From JBAYSY01 sp041675885 (GTDB lineage: Bacteria; Pseudomonadota; Alphaproteobacteria; Rhodobacterales; Rhodobacteraceae): DNA of 38,633 bases. The stretch's first letter is position 1. The number at the start of each line of letters is the position of its first letter. Position numbers and translations under genes: made by a program. The notes beneath the pieces are model-generated. The model saw only the letters and a program-made list of their open reading frames with translations. It was not told the origin of the DNA and did not search any database. Positions 32,620 through 38,633 of this stretch are shown here, in pieces. The stretch covers positions 1 through 38,633 of the forward strand of contig JBAYSY010000031.1 of the NCBI GenBank assembly GCA_041675885.1, written 5' to 3'.

Positions 32620-33551
32620 TGGACCTGTCGGCAATCAATCCGGCCGTGCTGATGGCCACCGTGATGGTGGCGGCGACGCCCATTCTGCTGGCGGCGCTGG
32701 GCGAACTGGTGGTGGAGAAGGCCGGGGTGCTGAACCTCGGGGTCGAGGGGATGATGATCCTCGGCGCGATCTGCGGCTTTGCCGTCGCGGTGGAGACCGG
32801 CAGCCCGGTGATGGGCTTTCTCGGCGGCGCGCTGGGGGGCGCGGCGCTGTCGCTCATATTCGCGCTGCTCACGCAATACCTGCTGGCCAACCAGGTGGCG
32901 ACCGGGCTGGCGCTGACGCTGTTCGGGTTGGGGTTCTCGGCGCTGATCGGACAGGGCTATGTCGGGATCAAGCCGCCGGAATGGGTGCGGCTCGACCTCG
33001 GGGCGGTCTCGCGAAGCCCGGTGGTGGGAACCATCCTGCTGCGGCACGATCCCATGGTCTATACCGGCCTCGGCTTCGTGGTGGCGATCTGGGCGGTGCT
33101 GAAGTTTTCCCGCGTCGGGCTGATCCTGCGCGCGGTGGGCGAGAACCACGACGCCGCCCATGCGCTGGGCTACAAGGTGATCCGCATCCGCATCCTCGCG
33201 ATCCTGTTCGGCGGCGCGATGGCGGGGCTGGGGGGGGCCTATCTCAGCCTGATGCGGGTGCCCTTGTGGACCGAAGGCATGACCGCGGGCGCGGGCTGGA
33301 TCGCGCTGGCGCTGGTGGTCTTTGCCTCGTGGCGGCCGGGGCGGGTGCTGCTGGGGGCCTATCTTTTCGGCGGCATCACCGTGCTGCAACTGAACCTGCA
33401 AGCCTCGGGGGTGCGGATTCCCGTCGAATACTTGTCGATGTCGCCCTATCTGATAACCATTCTTGTACTGGTGGTCATGTCCTCGGGCCGGGGCCGGGCG
33501 GCGCTGAACGCGCCCGCCTCGCTGGGACGGAACTTCCACGCGACGCATTGA
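32619..33551 (+). CDS. BMP-type ABC importer permease 2 (YufQ/NupQ-like)
   Basis: Second permease, 310 aa, same family: LGELVVEKAGVLNLGVEGMM is the classical YufQ motif at about 25-44, followed by YLLANQVATGLALTLFGLG and LRAVGENHDAAHALGYKVIR. ATG 32619 has GGGAGG eight bases upstream and overlaps the previous stop by one base. The binding protein gene follows after 37 bp. Confidence 0.92.
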   Translation: MDLSAINPAVLMATVMVAATPILLAALGELVVEKAGVLNLGVEGMMILGAICGFAVAVETGSPVMGFLGGALGGAALSLIFALLTQYLLANQVATGLALTLFGLGFSALIGQGYVGIKPPEWVRLDLGAVSRSPVVGTILLRHDPMVYTGLGFVVAIWAVLKFSRVGLILRAVGENHDAAHALGYKVIRIRILAILFGGAMAGLGGAYLSLMRVPLWTEGMTAGAGWIALALVVFASWRPGRVLLGAYLFGGITVLQLNLQASGVRIPVEYLSMSPYLITILVLVVMSSGRGRAALNAPASLGRNFHATH

Positions 33552-33588
33552 ATTCCGGGGGATGACCCCGCCAACAGGGAGTGTAACG

Positions 33589-34665
33589 ATGAAACGCAGA
33601 ACCCTTCTTGCCGGGGCCACGCTCGCGCTCGGGCTGGCCGGGGCCGCATGGGCCGAGGAGCCGCTCAAGGTCGGATTCGTCTATGTCGGCCCGATCGGCG
33701 ACGGCGGCTGGACCTATCAGCACGATCTGGGCCGGCTCGCGGTCGAGGAAGCCTACGGCGACCGGGTCGAGACCATCTATCAGGAATCGGTGCCCGAGGG
33801 CGCGGATGCCGAGCGGGTGCTGACCCAGATGGCGCTCTCGGGCGCCAAGCTGATCTTCACCACCTCCTTCGGCTTCATGGACGCGACCAACAACGTCGCC
33901 GCCCGCTTCCCCGACGTGAAATTCGAACACGCCACCGGCTACACCCGCGCCCATCCGAACGTCACCACCTATGACGCGCGTTTCTACGAGGGCCGCGCCG
34001 TTCTGGGCACCATCGCCGGGCGGATGACGCAATCGAACAAGATCGGCTATATCGGCTCCTTCCCGATCCCCGAGGTGATCCAGGGCATCAACTCGACCTA
34101 TCTCCACGCGAAAAAGGTGAACCCGGACGTCGAACTGGTGGTGATCTGGGCCTACACCTGGTTCGACCCGGCGAAAGAGGCCGACGCCGCCCGCGCCATG
34201 ATCGAACAGGGGGTCGATGTGATCCTTGCCCATACCGATTCGACCGCGCCGCTGGCCGAAGCCGCGCGGAGCGAGGGGGTGATCGGCTTCGGCCAGGCCT
34301 CGGACATGTCGGAATACAAGCCCTCGCCGCGGGTGTCGTCGATCATCGACAACTGGGCGCCCTATTACATCAAGCGCGTGGGCGCGGTTCTGGACGGCAC
34401 CTGGGAGCAGCAGGCAAGCTGGGGCGGCATCGCCGAGGATGAAGTGGTGATCGGCGAGATCACCGACGCCGTACCAGCCGAGGTCAAGGCCGAGGCCGAG
34501 ACGCTGATCGAGGCGATCCGCAGCCGCGAATACCACCCGTTCACCGGCCCGATCAACAAGCAGGACGGCTCGGTCTGGCTGGCCGAGGGCGAGGTGGCCG
34601 AGGACGGCGACCTGCTCGGGATGATGTTCTACGTCGAAGGCATCACCGGCGAGATTCCGCAGTAA
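33589..34665 (+). CDS. BMP family ABC substrate-binding protein
   Basis: Periplasmic receptor of 358 aa (BmpA/PnrA/TmpC family, whose characterised members bind purine nucleosides). Signal peptide MKRRTLLAGATLALGLAGAA, likely cut after AWA at residue 22. There is no lipobox Cys, so it is a soluble periplasmic protein. Family features: FVYVGPIGDGGWTYQHD, TTSFGFMDATNNVAARFPDV, IGYIGSFPIPEVIQGINS and ILAHTDSTAPL. The start was chosen for AGGGAG eight bases upstream and the signal peptide. It is last in the operon, which is unusual for binding proteins but common for this type. A substrate of purines or nucleosides is inferred from family and from the purine block 4 kb away. Confidence 0.92.
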   Translation: MKRRTLLAGATLALGLAGAAWAEEPLKVGFVYVGPIGDGGWTYQHDLGRLAVEEAYGDRVETIYQESVPEGADAERVLTQMALSGAKLIFTTSFGFMDATNNVAARFPDVKFEHATGYTRAHPNVTTYDARFYEGRAVLGTIAGRMTQSNKIGYIGSFPIPEVIQGINSTYLHAKKVNPDVELVVIWAYTWFDPAKEADAARAMIEQGVDVILAHTDSTAPLAEAARSEGVIGFGQASDMSEYKPSPRVSSIIDNWAPYYIKRVGAVLDGTWEQQASWGGIAEDEVVIGEITDAVPAEVKAEAETLIEAIRSREYHPFTGPINKQDGSVWLAEGEVAEDGDLLGMMFYVEGITGEIPQ

Positions 34666-34674
34666 AAGCAACAG

Positions 34675-34699
34675 CCGGGGGCGTATCGCGCGCCCCCGG
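34675..34699 (+). terminator. GC hairpin after the BMP binding protein
   Basis: Perfect 9-bp arms (CCGGGGGCG at 34675-34683, CGCCCCCGG at 34691-34699) with loop TATCGCG, 10 bp after the stop. No T-run follows; a terminator or 3' stabiliser is likely. Confidence 0.6.
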
Positions 34700-34802
34700 G
34701 CCCAGAACCTTCCGCCCGTCTGTCCACCGGGCGGCAACAGGCGGCAAAGCGGCATTTTCCCCCTTGCAGCCCCCCCGCCCCTTGGGTAGAACCCGCGGCA
34801 GT

Positions 34803-34877
34803 TGGGGCGTAGCCAAGTGGTAAGGCACCGGTTTTTGGTACCGCGCACCGTAGGTTCGAATCCTACCGCCCCAGCCA
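34803..34877 (+). tRNA. tRNA-Gln (anticodon UUG)
   Basis: Cloverleaf: acceptor TGGGGCG/CGCCCCA, D arm GCC-GGC, anticodon loop TTTTGGT with TTG at 34835-34837, T arm GTAGG-TTCGAAT-CCTAC, discriminator G and an encoded CCA. Positions 27 and 43 are both C, a mismatch at the base of the anticodon stem where other alphaproteobacterial Gln tRNAs I recall have A-T. It lies at the border between the core genes and a phage-like island, so its 3' end is a candidate integration site, but no integrase gene is visible. Confidence 0.95.
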
Positions 34878-35266
34878 TCGCATTTTTATGTCCAAAATCA
34901 AGCACTTAGCGGAACCAGCCTCGGGCCATGTGTTACAGTCAAGTGTGTGTAGCACATGGCACATCAGCCCCTTGGTGACTCGCCCGCGAAGTAGAAAGGG
35001 CGAGGCTTTCGCCCCGCCCTTCCCGTCGAGAGACAATGCCAGCACCGCGCGGTCAGGAGTCGAACCACCGTGCCATGTCGGGGTTGATGGGCGATGCTAC
35101 CCGCGCACTCGCCGACTAATCGCAGCGCGGTGCCCGGCTTGGTCGGGCGGGTGCGCCACACCCTACATTCAGCCTATAGGGCCGGTCGCCGGAATCGTCT
35201 GGCGGGACGGGCGAAGAAAAACGGGCGCACAAGCGCCCGTTCTGGTGGTGGTGCTGGTGGCCGGGG
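34878..35266. other. 389-bp gap after tRNA-Gln
   Basis: No convincing gene. It holds a GC hairpin (AAGGGCG at 34996-35002, CGCCCTT at 35015-35021), a minus-strand tRNA-like segment with an exact GGTTCGACTCC box between 9-bp complementary ends (35042-35133), and the terminator at 35213-35241. No integrase or clear att duplication is visible. Confidence 0.55.
35213..35241 (-). terminator. Rho-independent terminator of the island operon
   Basis: On the minus strand, a perfect 9-bp stem (arms 35233-35241 and 35220-35228, four-base loop) followed by TTTTTCTTC. It lies about 26 bp downstream of the stop of the minus-strand gene at 35267 and would end transcription of the small island genes. Confidence 0.8.
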
Positions 35267-35539
35267 TCAGGCGGCTTCGGCGATCAATTCGCGCATCAGC
35301 ATCTCGGCAAGCCCCGGCGCATCCTTCCATTCACCAAGTTGCGTGGTCTTGCTCTTGCCGTTGAAGGTGACGGTCAGCAGAACGCCCCGAACCGCGAACG
35401 TCCCGACAACCTGTTCACCATTGGCGAGGGTGCGCCAGACGGCACCACGCTTCCCACGGGTGCTACGGGTGCCAATCAGGAAGCCCGCCCCGTTCTTCGC
35501 CGCGAAGGGGTTTTCGCCGTTGTCGAAGGTGGCAGCCAT
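35267..35539 (-). CDS. Small hypothetical island protein (90 aa)
   Basis: Not recognised. 90 aa, soluble, with a beta-rich centre (AVWRTLANGEQVVGTFAVRGVLLTVTF) and a helical C-terminus ending LIAEAA. ATG 35539 overlaps the stop of the upstream gene by one base (TGATG), so the two are translationally coupled; a GTG one codon earlier is possible. A strong terminator follows. Typical of small phage or island accessory proteins. Confidence 0.6.
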   Translation of the reverse strand: MAATFDNGENPFAAKNGAGFLIGTRSTRGKRGAVWRTLANGEQVVGTFAVRGVLLTVTFNGKSKTTQLGEWKDAPGLAEMLMRELIAEAA

Positions 35540-35928
35540 CACGCGGCCCTCCCTTCGCCCGACCAGTTCGCCACATCCTGCTCGATACCCTCGATGGTCA
35601 CTATAACAGCACCCCGCAGCGCCAAGTCGTGCAGATCATAGATTTCTTCCATGTCGTCGCCGAAGTCGTTCGGCCACAGGTCGGGCACATGACCAGTATG
35701 CCGCGCAACCTCAAGAATTGCCGGGGCCAGCAGACGAACGGCCACATCGCTCTGGCACATATCCCTCGCAAGTTCGCACATGTGATGCATGTCGCCGTAT
35801 TCCCGGTCAGCTTCGGGAAGCGACTGAATGGTGGCGATAGCGTAGAGCAACGCCTTCATGGTGATGTAGCCGTCACAGCCGGTAATGGACGTTGCCGCTT
35901 CGGGGGTGGTCGTGGTATCAAGTGCCAT
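35539..35928 (-). CDS. Hypothetical island protein (129 aa)
   Basis: Not recognised. 129 aa, acidic, probably mostly helical (MKALLYAIATIQSLPEADRE, CELARDMCQSDVAVRLLAPA) with a C-terminal acidic patch (DFGDDMEEIYDLHD). A good ribosome site (AGGAG) lies seven bases before ATG 35928. First gene of a two-gene unit with the 90-aa gene. The 246-bp gap upstream holds AT-rich DNA with a GTGTTTACTAA-like box (36062-36072, minus strand). Confidence 0.62.
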   Translation of the reverse strand: MALDTTTTPEAATSITGCDGYITMKALLYAIATIQSLPEADREYGDMHHMCELARDMCQSDVAVRLLAPAILEVARHTGHVPDLWPNDFGDDMEEIYDLHDLALRGAVIVTIEGIEQDVANWSGEGRAA

Positions 35929-36061
35929 ATGAGGCTCCTATGCTTAGGGTTTCATGTCGAGAACAGGGGCGGGCCTCGCGGTCGCCAAACTTAGACGCCC
36001 GCCCACTGTCAGGGGCCTTTCGGCCCGATAGCATCGGCACAGATCGCGCCGGGCAAACCTA

Positions 36062-36072
36062 TTAGTAAACAC
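36062..36072 (-). promoter_or_regulatory. GTGTTTACTAA box upstream of the 129-aa gene
   Basis: On the minus strand GTGTTTACTAA, close to GTGTTTACTTAA in the palindrome at 36463-36506. It may be a half-site for the same island regulator. It lies about 135 bp upstream of the gene start. Confidence 0.3.
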
Positions 36073-36174
36073 GTTTCAAGCGCCTGTCGCGCGGCAAACT
36101 TCCGTCTTTTTTCGACCTATAACCCATTGGAAACAAAGAATCCGAAGGGCGAAAAGCCACAAAAAAGCCACAAT

Positions 36175-36372
36175 TCACGCGGCGAGCGCCAGCCCCTCGC
36201 CCTCATCGGCCCGCGCATACTCGGGCATGACGCCAGCGTTCGCCAGCGCCTCAAGCAGCACGTCGTTCAGGTCCGTGCCGGTCGTGGTGGCCGCGACCAT
36301 GAACGCCCCGGACAGATCGGCAAGCAGGCGGTCAAAGGTGGCGTCGGGAATGTAGCAGTTCCGAGGGGTCAT
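36175..36372 (-). CDS. Small hypothetical island protein (65 aa)
   Basis: Not recognised. 65 aa starting MTPRNCYIPDATFDRLLADL, helical, acidic C-terminus. GGAG lies six bases before ATG 36372, which supports expression. It lies downstream (minus strand) of the AT-rich palindrome at 36463-36506, its likely promoter/operator. Confidence 0.55.
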   Translation of the reverse strand: MTPRNCYIPDATFDRLLADLSGAFMVAATTTGTDLNDVLLEALANAGVMPEYARADEGEGLALAA

Positions 36373-36462
36373 GGTCGCTCCTGTGTGCTTCGTGGTGCTG
36401 GAATCCTAAACAGACCGGGATTCCGGGTGCAAGGTGGAAATGACGATTTTCTGTTTATTTTC

Positions 36463-36506
36463 AGTTAGATAAATGCTTACTTAGCTATGTAAGTGTTTAC
36501 TTAACT
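36463..36506. promoter_or_regulatory. AT-rich imperfect palindrome (phage-type operator candidate)
   Basis: 18-bp arms match at 14 positions: AGTTAGATAAATGCTTAC (36463-36480) against the complement of the arm at 36489-36506, with spacer TTAGCTAT. Direct repeats GCTTACTTA and GTTTACTTA overlap it. It stands out against GC-rich flanks and lies between the 177-aa and 65-aa genes. Confidence 0.5.
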
Positions 36507-36521
36507 CGGTGGCTGGTAGCT

Positions 36522-37055
36522 TTAGCCCGAACCCATCATCCCGAAGTGCGGAAGATTGCGCATGGCTTCCTCGGCGGTTTCGACCTGGGCTTGCACCGCC
36601 CGCTTCGCCTCGCGCTCCTGAATACGAATAGCCAGACCGGCTTGAATGATGTCCTCGGGAACACCCTTGTCGCGGCGGCGGGCTGCCCATGCCTCATCTG
36701 CCACCCGGTCAGATTTTGCTTGTCGCTCGGCTGGCGTCATACTGGCATACCTGTTCTTCTCGCGCTCGGCATGGCGGGCCTTAGCCTGTTCCTCGCGTTC
36801 GGCCTTGGTGGTCGCCACAATCTTCTCATAGGGTCGGACGGGGCCACCGTGCTTCGGGATATACTGTTGCCGCTGGCGTTCCTTCTGGCGCTCATACTCG
36901 GCCGGGTCGCGCTCGACCTTCCACCGGCGGGCGTTCCGTGCCTCGCGCTCGCGCTCATTGTCGGCCGCAATCTTCCGCTGGATAGCCTCGCGCACCGCCC
37001 GGCGCGCTTGCATTTCTTCGTCAATTTCGTCTTGCGGTTCAGGGGGATTCTGCAT
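36522..37055 (-). CDS. Hypothetical charged coiled-coil island protein (177 aa)
   Basis: Not recognised. 177 aa, very rich in Arg, Glu, Lys and Ala, with long heptad-like stretches (about 15-60 and 85-165) suggesting a helical rod; the C-terminus is PHFGMMGSG. ATG 37055 has AAGGAAG upstream. It follows the 149-aa gene by 62 bp on the same strand. The composition would suit a structural or DNA-associated phage/plasmid protein, but function is unknown. Confidence 0.6.
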   Translation of the reverse strand: MQNPPEPQDEIDEEMQARRAVREAIQRKIAADNEREREARNARRWKVERDPAEYERQKERQRQQYIPKHGGPVRPYEKIVATTKAEREEQAKARHAEREKNRYASMTPAERQAKSDRVADEAWAARRRDKGVPEDIIQAGLAIRIQEREAKRAVQAQVETAEEAMRNLPHFGMMGSG

Positions 37056-37117
37056 ATGTTCTTCCTTGGATCAGAAGTCTTTGCAGGGGCTCACCGTTGG
37101 CGCGGTGGCCCCTGTTT

Positions 37118-37567
37118 TCATTCGGCGGTGCGCTCGATCTGGTCGGCAAGGTCAGCCGCCACCCCGAAGGCCAGCGGATATTCCTTGCCGGTGAAGGGCG
37201 AAACCAGCTTCACGCCCTGCGCCATGCGCTTCACCTTGATACCGGACAGCGCGGCCAGACCTTCAATCAGCTTCTGCTTGCGCTCCACATCGGCCGGGGA
37301 CAGCTTCGCACCGGCTTCGCGCAGCACACCGACCAGCACCGGGGCTTCGGCTGCCGGAACCTCGCCCGCGAAACCGGGCGTGGCGATGCTCACCCCGGCA
37401 GGGGTCTTTTCGACCTCCATATAGGGCAGGTCGGCCGAGATGGTCCCGGCGGCGATCTCGGCCCGGATATGGTCGGTGATTACGTCCACGACAGATTTTC
37501 CTTTCGCTTCCGCGATCATCTGAAGTTGCTTGCCGCGTTCCACCGGCAGCTTGAGATTGAAGGCCAT
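37118..37567 (-). CDS. Hypothetical island protein with ribbon-helix-helix-like N-terminus (149 aa)
   Basis: 149 aa. The first 40 residues (AFNLKLPVERGKQLQMIAEA and the following KGKSVVDVITDHIRAEI) have the strand-helix-helix layout of MetJ/Arc-type DNA-binding proteins. The remainder has no family I recognise. AGGTG precedes ATG 37567. It sits next to a gap holding a 23-bp perfect inverted repeat, a plausible binding target. The pair is reminiscent of plasmid or satellite-phage control or partition modules; this is inference. Confidence 0.6.
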   Translation of the reverse strand: MAFNLKLPVERGKQLQMIAEAKGKSVVDVITDHIRAEIAAGTISADLPYMEVEKTPAGVSIATPGFAGEVPAAEAPVLVGVLREAGAKLSPADVERKQKLIEGLAALSGIKVKRMAQGVKLVSPFTGKEYPLAFGVAADLADQIERTAE

Positions 37568-37637
37568 GACAGCACCTTTGTTGTTTGCACTGGCTATCAG
37601 TTAGGCACTGGTGCCCGCGTTATCAAGCCCCGGAATA

Positions 37638-37653
37638 CGTTTCTGCGAATTTC
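37638..37653 (+). repeat. Additional direct copy of the inverted-repeat arm
   Basis: CGTTTCTGCGAATTTC, identical to 16 bp of the left arm at 37730. A shorter variant (GTTTCTGCGCC) is at 37697. Confidence 0.75.
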
Positions 37654-37726
37654 CTTTTACGTGCCCGGCACCGAAGCATCGGGCCGGGGATGGGGTGTTT
37701 CTGCGCCTGCACAACCCACCCGAGGT

Positions 37727-37813
37727 GGGCGTTTCTGCGAATTTCTTGCTTGTTATAAGAGACTGTAAAAAAGTAAGTAAATAAGGACGTGCAAGAAATT
37801 CGCAGAAACGCCC
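37727..37813. repeat. Perfect 23-bp inverted repeat with 41-bp AT-rich centre
   Basis: The left arm at 37727-37749 begins GGGCGTTTCTGC and ends TTTCTTGC. The right arm at 37791-37813 is its exact reverse complement. Similarity continues outward (CCCGAGG on the left, CCTCGGG on the right). The centre (37750-37790) is AT-rich with TTATAA and an AAGTAAGTAAATAAGG run. It could be a replication origin, centromere-like site, recombination site or cruciform regulator. Confidence 0.8.
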
Positions 37814-38026
37814 CTCCCTCGGGCTCACTCTTCTTCCCTTCCTCGGGATGATCGCGGGCTTCGCCCGCTCCCTCCCTCGGCCCGATAGGAACCGCCTCCG
37901 GGTCCACCAGAACACAGACACGCCCGCAGAGACTCACAGAGGGGCCACAGAGTCCCGTAGCCCCTCCTTCCGGCCCTACCCCTGCCCCGGACCCATTAGG
38001 CCGCTCCACGGCCTTCCTGTGGAGTC

Positions 38027-38539
38027 CTAGCGAAACAGCCCACCCGGCCGCATCTGGCTAATCAGTTCCTTGTGGATCAGCCCCCGGAACATCTGTTCCG
38101 TTTGTTCGGCCATCTGGCGGGCAAGGTCGGCGTTCTGTTCCGGGGTTCCGCCGTTGGCGTTGACGCTGATCGGGGCGGAAATGGTGATGCTGGGCGCGGA
38201 ACCCCTGCCAGAGTCCACAGGACGGCCACTGACAGCCCGAACCACCTTTCCGGCATCACCGACCAGCCCGCCCGAGGAATAGCCCCTGCGGGCGCTCTGG
38301 TGGAGTTTCTCAAGGTTGTCGGCCCCAAGGCGCTTCACCGTCTCGGCGCTGAACACGTATTCCCCGCGATGGACAACGCCCGCAGGCTCCATCTTCGGCC
38401 CGGTGCCGGTAAAACCACCTTCGGCAAAGCCGGGCGACAACAGCGCCCCCAGCTTGTCGATGCCGGGAATGGCGGTGAACAGTTGCAAGAGCTGGTTCCG
38501 CAGGATCGTCCGTGACCTGCCCCCAAGGAACTGGGCCAT
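38027..38539 (-). pseudogene. Phage tail tape-measure protein, C-terminal remnant
   Basis: C-terminal end of a lambda-family tail tape-measure protein: LGALLSPGFAEGGFTGTG then EPAGVVHRGEYVFSAETV is the diagnostic tail segment, followed by a Gly/Ser-rich stretch and a helical end. Full proteins are several hundred to over a thousand residues; only about 160 remain. The probable IS3-type end starts at 38513, so the first residues (MAQFLGGR) are read from IS DNA and the Met is not a true start. No tail genes follow downstream, so this is a remnant of a prophage. Confidence 0.75.
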
Positions 38540-38633
38540 TCAAAAGGAGAGTTTGTTCTCGTAACGTTCGAAGCAACGAGGAGAACAGACGATGCGTAAA
38601 TCACGTTTCACCGAAGAACAGATTGTCGGGATC
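38513..38633 (+). mobile_element. IS3-family insertion sequence, left end (continues past window)
   Basis: A left terminus starting TGACCTGCCCCC at 38513 resembles IS3-family ends. About 79 bp later orfA begins. It interrupts the tape-measure gene. The right end and any target duplication are beyond the window; the exact boundary is a judgement from memory of such ends. Confidence 0.65.
38592..38633 (+). CDS. IS3-family transposase OrfA (3' truncated by window)
   Basis: First 14 codons, MRKSRFTEEQIVGI, the classical start of IS3-family OrfA, the helix-turn-helix half of the frameshift-made transposase. GGAGAACAGACG precedes the ATG. The rest lies outside the window. Confidence 0.85.
   Translation, partial: MRKSRFTEEQIVGI

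Larger units (their letters stand above)
37568..38026. other. 459-bp non-coding gap with large inverted repeat
   Basis: No credible gene. It carries the 23-bp inverted repeat (37727-37813) with an AT-rich centre and further direct GTTTCTGCG copies at 37639 and 37696. The rest (37820-38026) is GC-rich and featureless to me. It separates the tape-measure remnant from the small island genes. Confidence 0.6.

Noticed and set aside
34888..35364. Plus-strand 158-codon frame after tRNA-Gln
   Set aside because: No ribosome site or family features; it crosses a minus-strand terminator and the 90-aa gene.
37638..37813. CRISPR array
   Set aside because: Only a few partial repeats, mixed orientation and no regular spacers or cas genes.
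37601..37921. 106-codon minus-strand frame over the inverted repeat
   Set aside because: Its repeated FAET/FCEF-like peptides come from the DNA repeat arms; no ribosome site and no family features.

Overview
This GC-rich window reads like a chromosomal segment of an alphaproteobacterium, most likely of the Rhodobacteraceae (Paracoccus/Rhodobacter type). The reasons are strong GC bias at third codon positions, the style of the DnaE, XdhABC, Dpp-type and BMP-type transporter genes, and tight operons with 1-11 bp overlaps. Genus is inference; no 16S gene is present.

Layout. (1) 1-6320 (+): the 3' part of a peptide/opine-type ABC importer operon (fused double ATPase, periplasmic binding protein, two permeases), translationally coupled to an AzlC/AzlD amino-acid exporter pair. 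(2) 6421-11306: a FadR-type regulator and a large FAD/Fe-S 2-hydroxyacid dehydrogenase (-), divergent from a serine/alanine-glyoxylate-type aminotransferase (+). This is possibly a 2-hydroxyacid/glyoxylate to glycine module. (3) 11366-16641: a malonate-utilisation locus. A FadR-type regulator and a MatB-like acyl-CoA ligase (-) are divergent from malonyl-CoA decarboxylase and a canonical MatB (+). (4) 16751-25802: a purine salvage/catabolism block with guanine deaminase, a LysR regulator, xanthine dehydrogenase xdhA-xdhB-xdhC and an AzgA-type purine permease. A near-identical TTTCAA-N7-TTGAAA palindrome lies in the guaD/lysR gap and upstream of the permease, with a degenerate copy nearer xdhA, so this looks like one LysR regulon. 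(5) 26025-29492 (-): the replicative DNA polymerase III alpha subunit. (6) 29956-34665 (+): a complete BMP-family (nucleoside/purine-type) ABC importer. (7) 34803-34877: tRNA-Gln(UUG). (8) 34878-38633: an accessory island of small orphan genes on the minus strand, AT-rich operator-like palindromes, a 23-bp perfect inverted repeat and the C-terminal remnant of a phage tail tape-measure gene cut by an IS3-family element that runs off the window.

A dispersed, partly palindromic intergenic repeat occurs four times (about 6338, 16676, 19170 and 29582). Three copies sit between convergent gene ends, consistent with bidirectional terminators. Together the metabolic blocks describe a heterotroph scavenging peptides, dicarboxylates and purines. 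The most novel material is the purine LysR operator set, the paired MatB ligases around one malonate regulator, the dispersed repeat family, and the island with its large inverted repeat.
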